A stretch of 64,000 nt of DNA from Pseudisothecium myosuroides. Its lineage: Eukaryota > Streptophyta > Bryopsida > Hypnales > Lembophyllaceae. Shown piece by piece: positions 48,565 through 60,099 of the stretch. Every line of letters begins with the position of its first letter. The first letter of the stretch is position 1. The translations under genes were made by a program, and so were the position numbers. Under the pieces are notes generated by a model, which saw nothing but the letters and a program-made list of their open reading frames with translations, searched no databases and was not told the DNA's origin. Where the stretch lies: the NCBI GenBank assembly GCA_951799445.1, contig OX637290.1, forward strand, positions 26,034,987 through 26,098,986. The letters run 5' to 3'.

Positions 48565-50313
48565 TTCACTCAACAAGGAGAAGGTTAGATGAAAGGTGTA
48601 AGAAAAAACATAAAGAAAAAACACACAAGTTAGACCACGTGGCAACACAAAGCTCACAAGCTAAAGGCCCCTCAAAGCGGCATCGCCAAGGTATGGTGGG
48701 GGGTGACTTTAGGATTAGTGCAAGATACAAAAAAAAGGACTCTTAAACTTCACAAGTTAGATCACAACACGTACAAGAGGAAGAGAGAGGCTCTCCACTC
48801 ACAACAAGGTACCAAAACTTCACAAAAGAGTACACCAAGCAAGGTAGAAGGACCCCCAAGGACCTTCAAAGCTTGAAAATAAGCAACAATGGAGCCAAAA
48901 GTGCTTCGAAAACACCGTAGAGGTTTTTAGCTTCAAACGTCAAAATATCCAAAATAACTTGGACCCACGGACCCAAAACAAGAATTGGGGGTGTTCTAGA
49001 GAGAGAAATGGGGCCCTTATATAGGTTTCCAAGGGCTCACCCCTCCCTCTAGAGTTCTAAGGTAACCTTATCAATGGGGATTTTCATCCTCATCCTCAAA
49101 GATTTTCATCCTACATCCTAAATTTCTACTTCTACCATCTATGCTGGACCAACATCCTAACTTTTGGAGATTAGCTCCAATCGCCGAATGGATTGCGCCA
49201 TTGGATCCAGAACACCGTGTTTAGTCCTAGATCCCCCTACCTCCCGTACCGAGGCCAAAAACCCATCGTAGGCCAATTTAGTTTAAAAACCAAATCGTGG
49301 TAAAATCCTAGATCTTGGGGGTCTCCTATTTTGAGAAATGTGAATAGCCTAGGGTCTCCGGTAGGTGTGAGAGAGTCGGGAAGGACTTTTGGTTGACTTC
49401 GTTTCGCCATCGTATGGGCCCGGGATGCCGGTCAACGTGGCAGGGACCCTGCCACGTGGTTAATTTCCGAGGAATCTCGCCGGTTCGGGTACTTGCCGCT
49501 ATCAGAATGTCGTGAAACTTCACGGAGCGCATTATTAACATAAACCAAGCTAGTCTAATTTTTAGTGAGATTTTATTGTAACCTAGGTAATTTCCATGAA
49601 ATTCCCGTTGGAGGTTAGGAGGGTTGACCACCCGGAAAAAGGTTCTTCTGCAAGTCGGAAGATGCCGGGATTTTTCACGTGACCTCTCAGGGAGTCGCAT
49701 GAAAGACGTGCGGGTGTGTTTCCGTACCTGGCACGATTGGTCAATGGAGATTTAAACTGGACATCTCCTTGAATTAGCGACGGTGCGGGAATCTTCTGCA
49801 GGTGGAGGAATCTTGGCGAACCGATTTCGCCGTTGGACTCCTGGCATGGGATTCACCCTAGAACACCATCCTTGGGCTGTAGATTCCTCCACGGGCCCGG
49901 TCTTGCGTAAGTGGCTCCTGCATGCTAACAATCGGGATTTGGGAATTCGTCGATCTAATGGGGGAATTCTAAATCTAACTCTAGGACTCGACCTAGTGGC
50001 CTCGCTGTGGATCCCTCGGACCGACCTAGCCATGAATCGCCACATTCATGGTGGGATTTAGCCCTTTTGGGGCTGTGTGACTCGAATCCTCCAAATCTAA
50101 CCTTTCCGTTATTTCTATACTATTTTTAGGCAAGGTTTGGGGGATTCTAAGTAAAAAATACAAATCTAGACCAAATACTATAATGGGTATGACACAACCC
50201 TATTTCGGTTCTACACTCTTTTTATGGATTTTTCTATACTTTTATCAACTTTAAATTGCAAATTTCCAAAAAAATAATTCTACGAGTCCCAAGTGACAAA
50301 TTGGGAGCTCACA

Positions 50314-50530
50314 GACGTGCACCCTTGCAGTCACGACAAGGACACTTGAAAGAGCGTACATTCTTCTCAATTGCCACCCGCAGCTCGGTTTGCAAAATCA
50401 AATCACCAAGAGGAATATGCCTCTGTGTGCGCCCATCATTTGTGATGCGGATTGTTGCACCACGACGCCAGCGATTGGGATTCACTTCAGTGGCCATGGC
50501 CGTCCTGAACTCTCCAGAAAACCTGTACAC
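50314..50530 (-). pseudogene. TNP2 N-terminal exon part with zinc-binding motif
   Basis: The frame begins at 50530; a second ATG at 50495-50497 in gccATGGCC context may be the true start. It encodes KNVRSFKCPCRDCKGAR, the Cys cluster of the transposase-associated domain. Coding is cut at the GACGT target duplication by element B and resumes at 45339 with RRKTI. Confidence 0.75.
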
Positions 50531-51168
50531 AAAAAATGATGCAAGTCAATGATTTGCAAAACAAGTAATGCGTTGACATTGACGTCCTCCGAGACATGAA
50601 ACCGTATGTCGGCGTTTAGCATATCCGTCAAATTAGACGTCTCCATTGATGCTGTTGACAAGCTGTGCAGGAGCTTTTGACATTAAGGACAAGCACTGTA
50701 CTGCGTGGAAGGCTAGTGGAAAAACTTTTTTGAGTTGCTTGCCTCCTGAATTGTGAAGCCTTTCACCCAGCAAAGGTGCTTGTATGCCTCAATGCAATGT
50801 TTCAGTTACTATTGGCTGTTCTGGCCAAAGTACAGACTACTTGGAAGTTGTGCAATAATTTGTACTTGTGCAGACCCACTATTCCATCTTTTCCCGACCT
50901 CGTCGCAGCGAATGTCCAGGACAACAGGCTTTCCAAATAATAGACATCTGTTTCGAAGGGGTGATGTCAGCTATGATGTCGTGACGAACATCTTCTCTGA
51001 CAGTACTGTGTATTGGGCCAATGAAAATGCCCTCCAGAAAATCCATTTCGCACATGTCCCACGAGTGTCCCACAAAAACGACCTCATACAAAAAATCCTA
51101 GATGTATAGTCAAAGTCGCTAAAACCCTCATTGAAGTGCGCAATGTAGAATTGCGGAGTTAAGGGGAA
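50531..51168. promoter_or_regulatory. Divergent intergenic region of the CACTA genes
   Basis: About 640 bp separates the minus-strand TNP2 start from the plus-strand TNPA-like gene. It is dense in gacgtc, gacatc and gatgtc words. It probably holds both promoters. Short frames here are unconvincing. Confidence 0.4.
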
Positions 51169-54100
51169 TTGCTTACCGATATGGAAATGCCTTGCAGACT
51201 ACCAAATTGTGATAGGATAGTTTATTTCGTAGAGGCTCATGCTGTGAACGTCGACGACACGGAGGCTGCTGCCGTTTTGTCAAATTTAGTGGCTCATGTC
51301 ACTAGGAAGACTCCGTCGCGGTCGTCCATGCAACAAGTGGCGCCATCCTCCTCTGCAGGTGTGCTTCGAAGGAATTCGCATTTGTCGAGGTCCGAGCTTT
51401 CTCCGCCGTCGCCACCCCTAGTAGCAGCTAAAGATCCTGTCGCAAGCCAAAACGTCCGCGCTAATCAGGTAAGCACGCGCACCATTTCTGTAGTCACGTT
51501 TTCTTCCTTTGATTGTAACGGTTGCTACTCCTTGCCTGTCTGAAGGCTCCTTCAATTTCACAATTTTTGACGGAACGCCCCACCTCGAGAAGGGCCTGTG
51601 TACGCAATCACGTGCAAGTATAGGCCCCTAAGGCAGTTATAGGGCAGGACTTGGTTATAGGCCCACATGGCCTTCTTTAATAAGTCCCCTCTACTATGCC
51701 GCCACTTTCATTCCTGCGTTTTATGAGACGCACTCTCCTCCCCTGCTTCAGTCCACGTTCTTCTCCGATGCGTGAAGCATCCATCTTGCATCCACCACTT
51801 AGTTCGTTTTGTAAGATTGATTTAGTCTTCGTGTAGAGTAATTTGAATTTGGTGGCATCGCTCTGTGTGTTTTCCGTGCATTTGGGAGGACAATTGCAGC
51901 GGCTTTTGCCTTACATTCCACACCAACATTCTCTGTAGCTATACTGGGCGAGCGACATTGCATCAGGATTTTGTCACTGCAAAGCATCCACTGTATGTTC
52001 GTTTCCTACGTTTTGTAATTGTAATTGTGCATTGCCGGAAAGGGGTGTAGCAGTCATAGAGGGACGTTGCAGGTATGTCATGAATTCAAGCAGGCGCTTA
52101 TTGCCATGTCACTGAGCGTATTGGCAGCAGAAGAGGGTCTTCGTTCCAGGGTTTTGACGGCCGATGCATTATACTTCCATTGCATTGGGTTCCTCTCTAT
52201 TGGGGGTCGGGATTTCGTGCCTAAGTCCTCTACTTCCTTCGTTGCTGACAATGCTGTTTGTGGTGCGTTTTGTGGCAGGATGGGGAGTTTTTTGTGAAGT
52301 GGAGGGCACAACCAGTGAAGATGCCTTGATCTCAAGAGAATGTGGGCAAACAAAAGGAAGCACCGCAGCGTTGGAGGGCGCCGTCCACGCAGGAAGCACC
52401 AACATTTCCGGCAATGCACATGAGAGCGCTAGGGGAGCGGAGGTCGAAGGCGCATGAAGATGCATGGCCGGGTGCGACATCAAAGGGAAAAGGTCCGAAG
52501 TGGCACAAGTCGCCACCGCCAAAGAAGATGAAGAAGGTGATCGAGATCCAGTCCGACTCGGAGGACGACTAGGTACAAGAAGTCGACCAGAGCGTTGGTG
52601 TGGCGGAGAACTCTCAGTCGCACAGGTAAGCGGCGGGCAATTCCTAGCACTTTGAATTGCAGACAGATGATGGAGGTAGGGTTTTGCTTAGAGCACCGTT
52701 CGTCGGGTTTGATGTCATTTAGAACAAGGTCCCGTCTCCTTGAACGTCTTCCAACAAACGTCCAATGGACTGTGCGTCTCGCAAAATGTCTTGTTTGACG
52801 CCCTCGGCGTTTTTTGCGATGTGAACATGTTCCGAGAGACGTTGCTAGAGACAAGTGTTTTCGCAATCGTCGTTGATGGATAACACGCTCATGGTTCATG
52901 TCTTTGTAGAAGAAGGTGAGTGATTTGCAGATATTCTCGACCTCTACACTTGTATGAAGACGCATACGGTGTGATAGGCCGCGCATCCTTCTTGTTGCAG
53001 ACGACATCAGTGGGGCCATTGCAGATGTCAATAATGACATCCCATTTGACGCTTCATATGAAGTCACCACTTTAGGAGTCCTCTGAGATAGGCACTGCAT
53101 TGAAGGCAGTTGAGGAATTCAACCGTCCTTCCTTCTCAAAAGACCTGGAATTGTTTGCACTAGTCTGGCTCTTCATAATGAAAGCCTTCTCATAACTGTT
53201 TTTTTTGTCTTTTTGCAGTCGGGGCTACACTGCAGCCGACAACGATGATGACAATTCAGAGTGCAACACTGAAGAGGCCATCAAGGCTCTGCAACCCACG
53301 CAGGAATGGAAGGACGTGACTAGCACCTTCAAGAAGAAACCCGTGGAACTAGATGGACGGGGACAGTCGTATTGTTCCATGAGAGACCATTTGACAGCCA
53401 ATGTGAAGAAGTACACAAAGTCCCTTGACCCAACGACGGGATGGGAAGGCCAGCCAAGACAATATAAGAGGCGATTTTTCAAGCGCTTATACTCTAGTAC
53501 CAAGTTCCATTCCTTCGTTGTTGTCAGAAGCTCTAACGTTGTGCCGTTTTCCTTGTAGACAAAAATGTCTCTGTCATGAAAGACGTCTCGCAAGACATTC
53601 CCGTTGACATGTCTTCGTCTGCACGGATGTCCCGTTTGACAGAAGCGTATCATAGTGTGCCGCAAACTAAGCCCCCATCGCGCTTATAACCCGGTCCTCT
53701 CATTTAGTATGCAAGTCGTGTTGTATATTTGCCACTACAAAGAGAAAGGGACTGACTTAACAAGTGTTATTGCATGGCAGAGTGGCACATAAGCGGGGAC
53801 TCAAACAGGGTTTGTGAGAGGTGGATGCAGCCCCTAATCACAAAGGTGTTGATCAATACTCGGTGGAGAATTGGGAAGATGATCAAAGCGCACCTGCCTA
53901 GACCCGCAGATATTGACGAGGAGCACTGGAAGACAATTGAGGCCATGCGCAGCACCGAGGCAGCTCAGATCAAGTCAGATCATATGCGCTCCATTTTGAA
54001 GGAAAAAGAGTCGACGACAGCGCAGATGAGGCCCATTGAAAGAGAGGTCGTGTCACGCCTGGTGAGTCTCTTCCCACGATGTATGCCTGAACCGCTTATA

Positions 54101-55558
54101 CATATGCCACGGTCATTTCTGTATCACATCATATGTCAGTGCTGACGTCGTAACCAACAAGAGAAGTCAGTCATGACGTCTGCACCTACATGATGCGAAG
54201 GACGCTTAAAGTTGCTCAGCATATTGTACAGGACCTACTCTTTTTCTTTGTAGTTAGTCAGCCACCAATGACAATGCTTAATCCACACATGTTTGGAAAT
54301 GGATGTTTCTTCTTTGTAGACCATGCTCAACAGCTATCCACTATATGATGTGGAGGTCGATGCTGAAGTTGCTAAAGAATACCAGCGAATTCAAGAGGAG
54401 AAGCGGAGAGGTCGTGTAAATCACGAGAGAGACATCCTAGCAATGTAAACTCGTATAGCAGACTTGGAGGGCAACGTCACACGCCTTGGGGAGAGCATGA
54501 CGCAATCGCAGAAGCGTCTAGAGGACATGCTGCGTGAACTCATGCACAATCAAGGTCTGAAGCAAGTGCCTGGTGCTGTTGACATTCCAGGGCCATCTTC
54601 GTCAGCAAAGCTAGTGGAGACGTCTATACTAACATCAGGGACAACGGAACCGGGAACGGCTATGCAGATGGATGTCGAAGTGCTGGTGGGGCTGTCAAAT
54701 CCCGCTCCAGGTTTGCCATTGTCGTTTGCTGATGTTGTCATCACAGACGTCGCCGAAGTTGTCGCAGGAGACGCGTCCATTGAGAAGGAGGTTGTCAACG
54801 CCGACATCAACGTCGACGCCAGTGTAGAAGCCGAAGATAACAAGAACAAAGCTGTAGGGGATGGCGATGCTGACGAAGTGGAGGCCAAGTAGGAAGCGGG
54901 TGATGTCTATGCCTTGGCGGGCAACACACAGCCACAACAGGTAAGGGTCATAGACCCCCTCGACTTGAAGCATTAGCAGTGGACGTTGCGTTACTTGCAA
55001 TGGAGTGTGCCCATACTCGTCACATTCCTTCAATGTCTCCTACAGCCCTTTAGAAGTTTTAGGACTCATTTAGTAGGGGCGGAAGCACTTGCCGTGAAAC
55101 TGAGTTGCGTGGAAGTGGACACTAAGTGGCGTCACGTCTGCCGTTGCTCCAAATGTCTGCAGTGACATCTCCATTAACATTGCCGCTGATATGTACACCG
55201 TGAAAGCTAGAAATGCATGCTCCTGTACTATCTAATAGGGAGCCTTTTTTCAGGATGATAGGAACGCCCCGTCGGAGTCCACAGGCCGGCCTCAACGTGC
55301 TACAAAGACCATACAATCAGGGAAGGCAACGAAGGCAGTTGCAACCACGGCAATCCCTAAACCTGCACCTGTAAAGGCGATTGGGCTTCCAAAGCCTCCA
55401 CAAGCCGCAGCCAAGGTAGGTGTAGGGGAAACATGTGCAACGGCATCCTTCTCTTGTGCTTTCATGCCGTCGTTTTGAGCTTGTAGGAAGTGCAAGCAAG
55501 GCAGCAGCATTCAAGCAATCTCTTTCAGTATATGCCTCTTCCAGATGGTGCTCTTTGA
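51169..55558 (+). pseudogene. TNPA-like CACTA protein gene, seven exons, decayed
   Basis: Exons by splice signals and phase: about 51169-51468, 52279-52625, 53219-about 53560 (end uncertain), 53781-54061, 54320-54940, 55254-55415, 55487-55558. Junction phases agree (exon 2 ends AG, exon 3 supplies T). Features: basic patch PPPKKMKKV followed by acidic SDSEDD; an HWKTIEAMRSTEAAQIKSDHM block resembling plant transposase_24 (PTTA); a coiled coil IADLEGNVTRLGESM; a Pro/Ala-rich tail ending MPLPDGAL. In-frame stops at 52327, 52570, 54446 and 54890. TNPA proteins bind subterminal repeats of their element. Divergent to TNP2. Confidence 0.7.
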
Positions 55559-57025
55559 CATATTGTTGTAGAATTGGTATAGGGAACAACTACAAAGAAA
55601 AGCAATGCACCTCGGAAGAAGTGAAGCAACGTCAAGCATGTCCATCGCAACGTCCCGTGAGGCGCGCGTTGTCTGTGAGGACATCCTTGGCAGCGGAAAT
55701 AGTCTTTAGCGCCATCTCCACAGTTGAAGTCCTACTCATTTTTTTGGGATATGTACAGCACGTGCTGTTAAGCACGCCATTTTTGTGTGCAAATAGTCTG
55801 GTAACAGTGGAGTAGTCATATCTCTCTTGCAAAGAGTGGATGCAGTGTCCAAAACTTTGTGGACTGGATAAACGTGCTTTCTATAATGACATATGAGTTC
55901 TGCACATTTTATTTTGAAAATGCTAAAGTCTTTTTCGTGATGTCCTTCTTATGTATACATTGAATGCTTTGTGTCCACTTGACTTTGCACTTGCACAACC
56001 AAGAAGGGGATGCCATGGAGCACTGCGCTTGTTCTTTGAGGTATTCACCTTTGACAAAACAGCATTAGGAATTCAGGGACTCCATGGCATCATTGGAGCT
56101 TGCCGTTGCCGCGTCAAGGACTGCCATCCTCCGGTTTTCTGGTCTTCTTCACGGGGATCCAATTCCTTTCCCCGTTGAAGAAGATGTCTGCTACGACGTA
56201 CCGTTGACGTAATTCTGTGCAGTGCATGTCATGCTTTATGATCGTTGTCATGTCCACTATTAGTATTGTTTGTGGATGAACAATCCAGCTTCTCGCCGAA
56301 GATGTTGTGGAGGACAAGAGCCGGGGGTTTTCACATTTGGTAAAACGTCCTCCACTGGAACATTGACATTTTTAGGAAAAACTTGTCATCTGAGACGGAG
56401 CGGCAAACATGGCCATAACCAACAGTACCCATAATCCTTGCCTCCTTTGACGTCCATTGTACTAGAAAGGCGTGCATGTCGACGTCAACTACGACGGTAT
56501 GGATGTCTATAGTGACGATGTTGCACAACATCCCCTGTTCTTGTACGTGATTCCTGTAACATAGCCTTATGTTTGCCGTATGTCTTTGCTAGCACAAGGC
56601 CGTCACGCACGACATCTGAAAAAACATCCTAATGTCAAAAAAAACATCAACAAAAACATGAATTCTGCAAGGGAAGCCCCCAATTCGATTATCCACGTCA
56701 ACGTCAACAGATGCCATGTCATTTTTTTAAGGGGTCCACGTCAAAGTCCACGTGAGCACTGAATTGGATGAAAAAATATCCACCGTGTCACTGCTCGCCT
56801 ACATGGAGATGACTTGGCTGCCAAATGGCATCTTCTGCATACCTTTTGAAACCATGTCATCGGCGATGTAACACTAAAAACAAGCCCAACTTCGGCATGT
56901 CACTTGTGATTTTATCACGTTTTTGGCCCGTCTAGTATAACGAATTTTAGGTGACATCCACGGTGATTGCTTCCGCGTCAAATTGAATGCCAAGTCCCGT
57001 TTTTTTGGACGTAAAAAAAAAATCA
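55559..57025. repeat. CACTA right subterminal region
   Basis: Non-coding sequence with many acgtc, gacgt and gacatc words in both orientations, especially 56340-56760. In En/Spm elements such subterminal repeats bind TNPA; equating these words with binding sites is inference. Confidence 0.5.
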
Positions 57026-57039
57026 GTTTTCTTATAGTG
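57026..57039 (-). repeat. CACTA right terminal inverted repeat
   Basis: GTTTTCTTATAGTG, the exact complement of the left end, followed by GAA and then element A sequence. Confidence 0.93.
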
Positions 57040-57166
57040 GAAACACTAGCAAGATCTATTGCTTGGAAGACACAGTGGACCATGCTCACAATACTCCTTA
57101 AATCAAAAGTGAATAAGAATGAAGAACCTGGTCGTATTCGCTTCATTACCAAGGGTGGGTAATTAA

Positions 57167-58098
57167 CCCCTAAAGGCCCAAGGTCTTTTTTCTGCCAAAA
57201 AACACTGAAAACTGCCATTTCTATAGCAAAAAGTTAAAAAAATTAAAATTGTTTTTTTTTCACATCTAACCGTAGGATCTTACACCTAATTGGTATGAGA
57301 ATGTGTGGAAAAAATTTCAAAATTTTTGACCGCACAGATTGCAAGATATCTGCGTTTAAAGTGGAAAAAACAAGTTTTTCAGCACATTGCGGGACCAGAT
57401 TTTTTGTCTTTAAACATTTTTAACTTAAAATTTTTGCACTACAGCATTTTGAGCTTTAAATCTTTATAGTAGAGAATTGAGTTGAGAGTCTAGGAAAAAA
57501 AAAGAAACTCAAAAAAACTTAATTTTCATCCTTAAAAAAATTGTTAAATAGAAGTAGGTATGAGATAGAAGGAAAACCTAAAATATTAATATCTCTTAGA
57601 TGGAATTAAAATGCACTAATCCCAATGGTGAGATTGTTCTAGCAAGTAAACTAAACCATGCCAAAAAAAAAAATTTGAAAAATTTGAAAAATTGCATTCA
57701 GAAATGAGTCCTACAGTTATTTTTTTCAAGAAGATGCTCAAATTGCCCGAAAAACAAGAATGTCCATAACTTTCTCATAACATATCCAAATGAAATGAAT
57801 AAAAGCTTTCTAGATAGACAAAAATATAATCTATGAGAAAAAAAATATTAAAAAAAAAATTCAAATTTTTGTCAATTTTTTTTTTGCTGCCCGGGCTGCT
57901 CCCCGTCCCGTGTTTTGAGCTTATTTGGTCATAACTTTTTTTCCCGGGCACCGATTGAGAAAAAAATTATATTCCCACAAAGCTTATCAGTTTTTCTATC
58001 TCCAAAAAAAATTTCAAAAAATCAGAACACAATTTCAGCCCGTAGGTATCTGCCCGAAAACACATTTGTCCCCCGAAGGGACAACGGGCTTTTAGGGG
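57167..58098. mobile_element. TTAA element at the end of element A, 932 bp
   Basis: Termini CCCCTAAAGGCCC and GGGCTTTTAGGGG, TTAA at 57163-57166 and 58099-58102. Copy B reads gtaatctagcgcccaca across the equivalent unfilled site (complement strand); here the same stretch is gtaaTTAA...TTAAgcgcccaca. Close relative of the element at 62169-63096. Confidence 0.93.
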
Positions 58099-58351
58099 TT
58101 AAGCGCCCACAGATATCAAAAAGGAAGTTTAGCTATAATCAAAGATATACCATTGGCTAGCCAATTGTGACACAATTCTAACACAACAATGTTATTGGTG
58201 ATTCAACAACGAGGTATTGGTTGTGCAAAAAGTAATCAATGCGTAATACAATGTAGGCAATGAGGTATTGGCTAGGAGGAGAGCTACGTTTCAAGAGGAG
58301 CAAAAGAGAACCCTCCACCGTTACTTGACAATATTATGAGTTACACGAAAG

Positions 58352-58732
58352 TGTCACGAACATAGTTAGAACCTCTTCCAAAAAGCTTGTAGTTGGAAGA
58401 AGCTTCTTAAGAAGCTTTGCAAGTAGGAGAAGTTTCTGGAAGGACGTCCAAGCTATAGGGAAGCTTCTAAAATAGAGAAAACTTCTGAAAGGACATCCAA
58501 GCTAGAGAGAAGCTTCTTGAGAAGCTTTACAGTTAGCAGAAGCTTCTGAAAGAACCTCCTAGTTGGAAGTATATATAGAAGGCAAGGTTGGGGTAGTCCT
58601 TAGTCTCGACAACACTTCTTTTGATCTTAGCTCTTGACACTAACTCTATACTTGTACTTCTTAAACTCTAATATCAAGTCTTATTATCCAGAAACCATCT
58701 TGTCTTGTCTTGCATCTTGCACGTTCGTTACA
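58352..58732 (+). repeat. 5' LTR of the gypsy relic, 381 bp
   Basis: Ends TGTCACGAAC and GTTCGTTACA are near-perfect inverted repeats with TG/CA termini. A TATA-like tatatatag lies near 58570. Inside are repeated gaagcttct/agaagcttc words. Boundaries cannot be confirmed because no 3' LTR is present. Confidence 0.65.
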
Positions 58733-59012
58733 GTTTGTCGAGACTGACTCTTCAAAGTTTGCTTTGCAAAATTTGATTCCAATCTTTTTAGCAAACGGAT
58801 AGAGTATTACTTCAGTTTAAATCTTGTTGTGTTAGTCATTAAAAGGACCCATGGCAAAATTAATATTAGAACTTGATTTTTCTTGATTGCTTGCGGACTA
58901 CTGCCCTTCTTGAAAACAACTTTGATATTTAGAGATTGAGGATTACCCATCTTTAAGTTGGTTCTTGATTAGTAGGTCAATCTTTTTTGTACTTTTGCCA
59001 AGTGAATCAAAA

Positions 59013-59741
59013 TGTCAAGGAGCGAAGACGCTACTTTGATAGCAATAAGATTAGATCTCATCTTGAAAACCATTGGTTTTTTGTCCATGAGATGAAATGT
59101 TCTTTAAGACTTCGCTGCAAATACGAGTGCAAAAGTGGTTGAGGCATCTCAATCCATGCCATCCGCTTCAACTTTGAAGACAAGTTTGCCCTTTCAAAAT
59201 GTCTCCACCGCAAGGGAGCCAGAGATTAGTCTCCCTGAAAAGTTTGATGGTTCCAGATCAAATTTTTGAGGGTTTATAAATTAAGTTTAGCTCATTTTTT
59301 TTCTTCATCCTCAATGGTACCCGACAGACGAATCACGGGTGGGGCTTGGTTGAAAGCTTGCTTATTGAACAAGCTTTGTCTTGGTTTTCACCCCTTTTAA
59401 AAAAAAAATCTTCAATTCTAAGCAATTTCGAGATATTCTTAACGGTGTTTTCTGAATTATTTGGTGAATATAACAAGATCCGTTGGGCAACAATTAAAAT
59501 TCGTTCTTTACAACAAGGATCTTGCTCAGCTTTGCTATATGCATTTGAATTCCAACAACTTGCTTATGACATCAACTGGGATGAAGAAGCACTCATGAGT
59601 CAATTTCAATGGGACTTGAGAGACAACGTCAAGAACTTATTACTATCGTTTTCTGATCCCAAGACACTAAACAAAGCTATAAGTCAAGCAGTAAAATGTG
59701 ACAATCGATTATTTCAAAAGCATCAGAATCGACGGTTTTGA
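59013..59741 (+). pseudogene. Gag fragment of gypsy relic
   Basis: Starts MSRSEDATLIAIRLDL at 59013 and is interrupted by several stops (first near 59092). ISLPEKFDGSRSNF follows, then a stretch from 59346 with ALSWFSPLLKKKSSIL, FGEYNKIRWA and NWDEEALMSQFQWDLRDNVK, the retrotransposon Gag core. Beyond it, a decayed zinc knuckle (CFYYAGLIHKAC near 59900) has lost one Cys. Structural protein of the virus-like particle; not functional. Confidence 0.75.
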
Positions 59742-60099
59742 ACTACACCTACAACATAAATGAATTTTTCCCCAACGATCAAGGCAGCGCATATAACAAG
59801 TACACATTTTGAAGGCCTTGAAGACATGCAAATTGATACTATACAATTTGGAACGTTTACCACGTAAGAATAGAAACGACGTCTTGATGAAGATTTGTGT
59901 TTTTACTATGCAGGCCTTATTCACAAGGCCTGCAACTACCACAAGAAGCACAAACAACACCCTCTCAAGACAAGAGCCATACATGTATTGAAAAACGAGG
60001 TCACTCAGTCACAGTAGGGACTGTGCGGTTGGAGCCTTCTGATTTACAAACGAACTTAGGTCCTTACCTTTTTCTCAACCTTCTCATTGTTTCACCATA

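Larger units (their letters stand above)
45345..50313 (-). mobile_element. Element B: complete A-family copy, 4,969 bp
   Basis: Ends TGTGGGCGCTAG (45345) and GAGCTCACA (50313), flanked by GACGT at 45340-45344 and 50314-50318. It sits inside the first TNP2 coding exon. It retains the unfilled version of the CACTA target and of the TTAA target used in element A. It contains a TATA box (49016-49025), a minisatellite and a 95-bp tandem array. No transposase or polymerase frame is present. Confidence 0.92.
36162..50530 (-). pseudogene. TNP2-type CACTA transposase, interrupted by two elements
   Basis: Pieces in order on the minus strand: a zinc-binding N-terminal region (50314-50530, CPCRDCKGAR); the transposase_21 body (44016-45339, with CPNGC, NSCPKC, SDFPAYG and GCPYCGLDTDSRMAKT); its continuation 38744-39031 (KIVYGGARRYLP, CGPPKTLSGQDV); 38038-38401 (LDPMHCEKNLCENMVKTLLG); DUF4218 (37174-37702); DUF4216 (36162-36819). 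TNP2 proteins cut CACTA ends. Copies B and C interrupt coding sequence with 5-bp duplications. Stops occur at 45326, 45114, 45009, 44352, 38954 and 36585, and frame breaks near 45260, 38285, 38105 and 37450. Not functional. Confidence 0.9.
33797..57039. mobile_element. CACTA (En/Spm) DNA transposon, 23.2 kb with nested copies
   Basis: The left end CACTATAAGAAAAC and right end GTTTTCTTATAGTG are perfect 14-bp inverted repeats. Flanks are GAA (33794-33796) and GAA (57040-57042). Copy B of the host element carries the unoccupied site with a single TTC (the complement) at 45486-45488. Inside are a minus-strand TNP2-type gene and a plus-strand TNPA-like gene in divergent arrangement, plus two full copies (B, C) of the very family into which the CACTA inserted and one TTAA element. 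Without nested copies it would be about 12.7 kb. Both genes are interrupted by stops, so it is non-autonomous now. Confidence 0.95.
21889..58111 (+). mobile_element. Element A: long TG...CA element split by nested insertions
   Basis: The left end TGTGAGCTCCCA (21889) matches the inverted end of copies B and C; the right end ...GCGCCCACA (58111) matches their other end. Flanks are GATAC (21884-21888) and GATAT (58112-58116), a 5-bp duplication with one transition. Its own sequence is collinear with B on the opposite strand: 21889-25640, then 33087-33796, then 57040-58111. The rest is inserted DNA (CACTA, TTAA elements, gene fragments). TG/CA ends, 5-bp duplications, one TATA box and no internal copy of the ends best fit a solo LTR of about 5 kb; a large non-autonomous element is possible. 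Confidence 0.75.

Noticed and set aside
45345..50313. Classifying element B as a TIR DNA transposon because of TGTGRGC inverted ends
   Set aside because: Inverted similarity is only about 7 bases, and TG/CA ends, 5-bp duplication and a TATA box are better explained by an LTR; kept as an open question.
52480..53100. A 206-codon minus-strand frame
   Set aside because: It lies antisense to exon 2 and intron 2 of the TNPA-like gene, whose phases agree on the plus strand.
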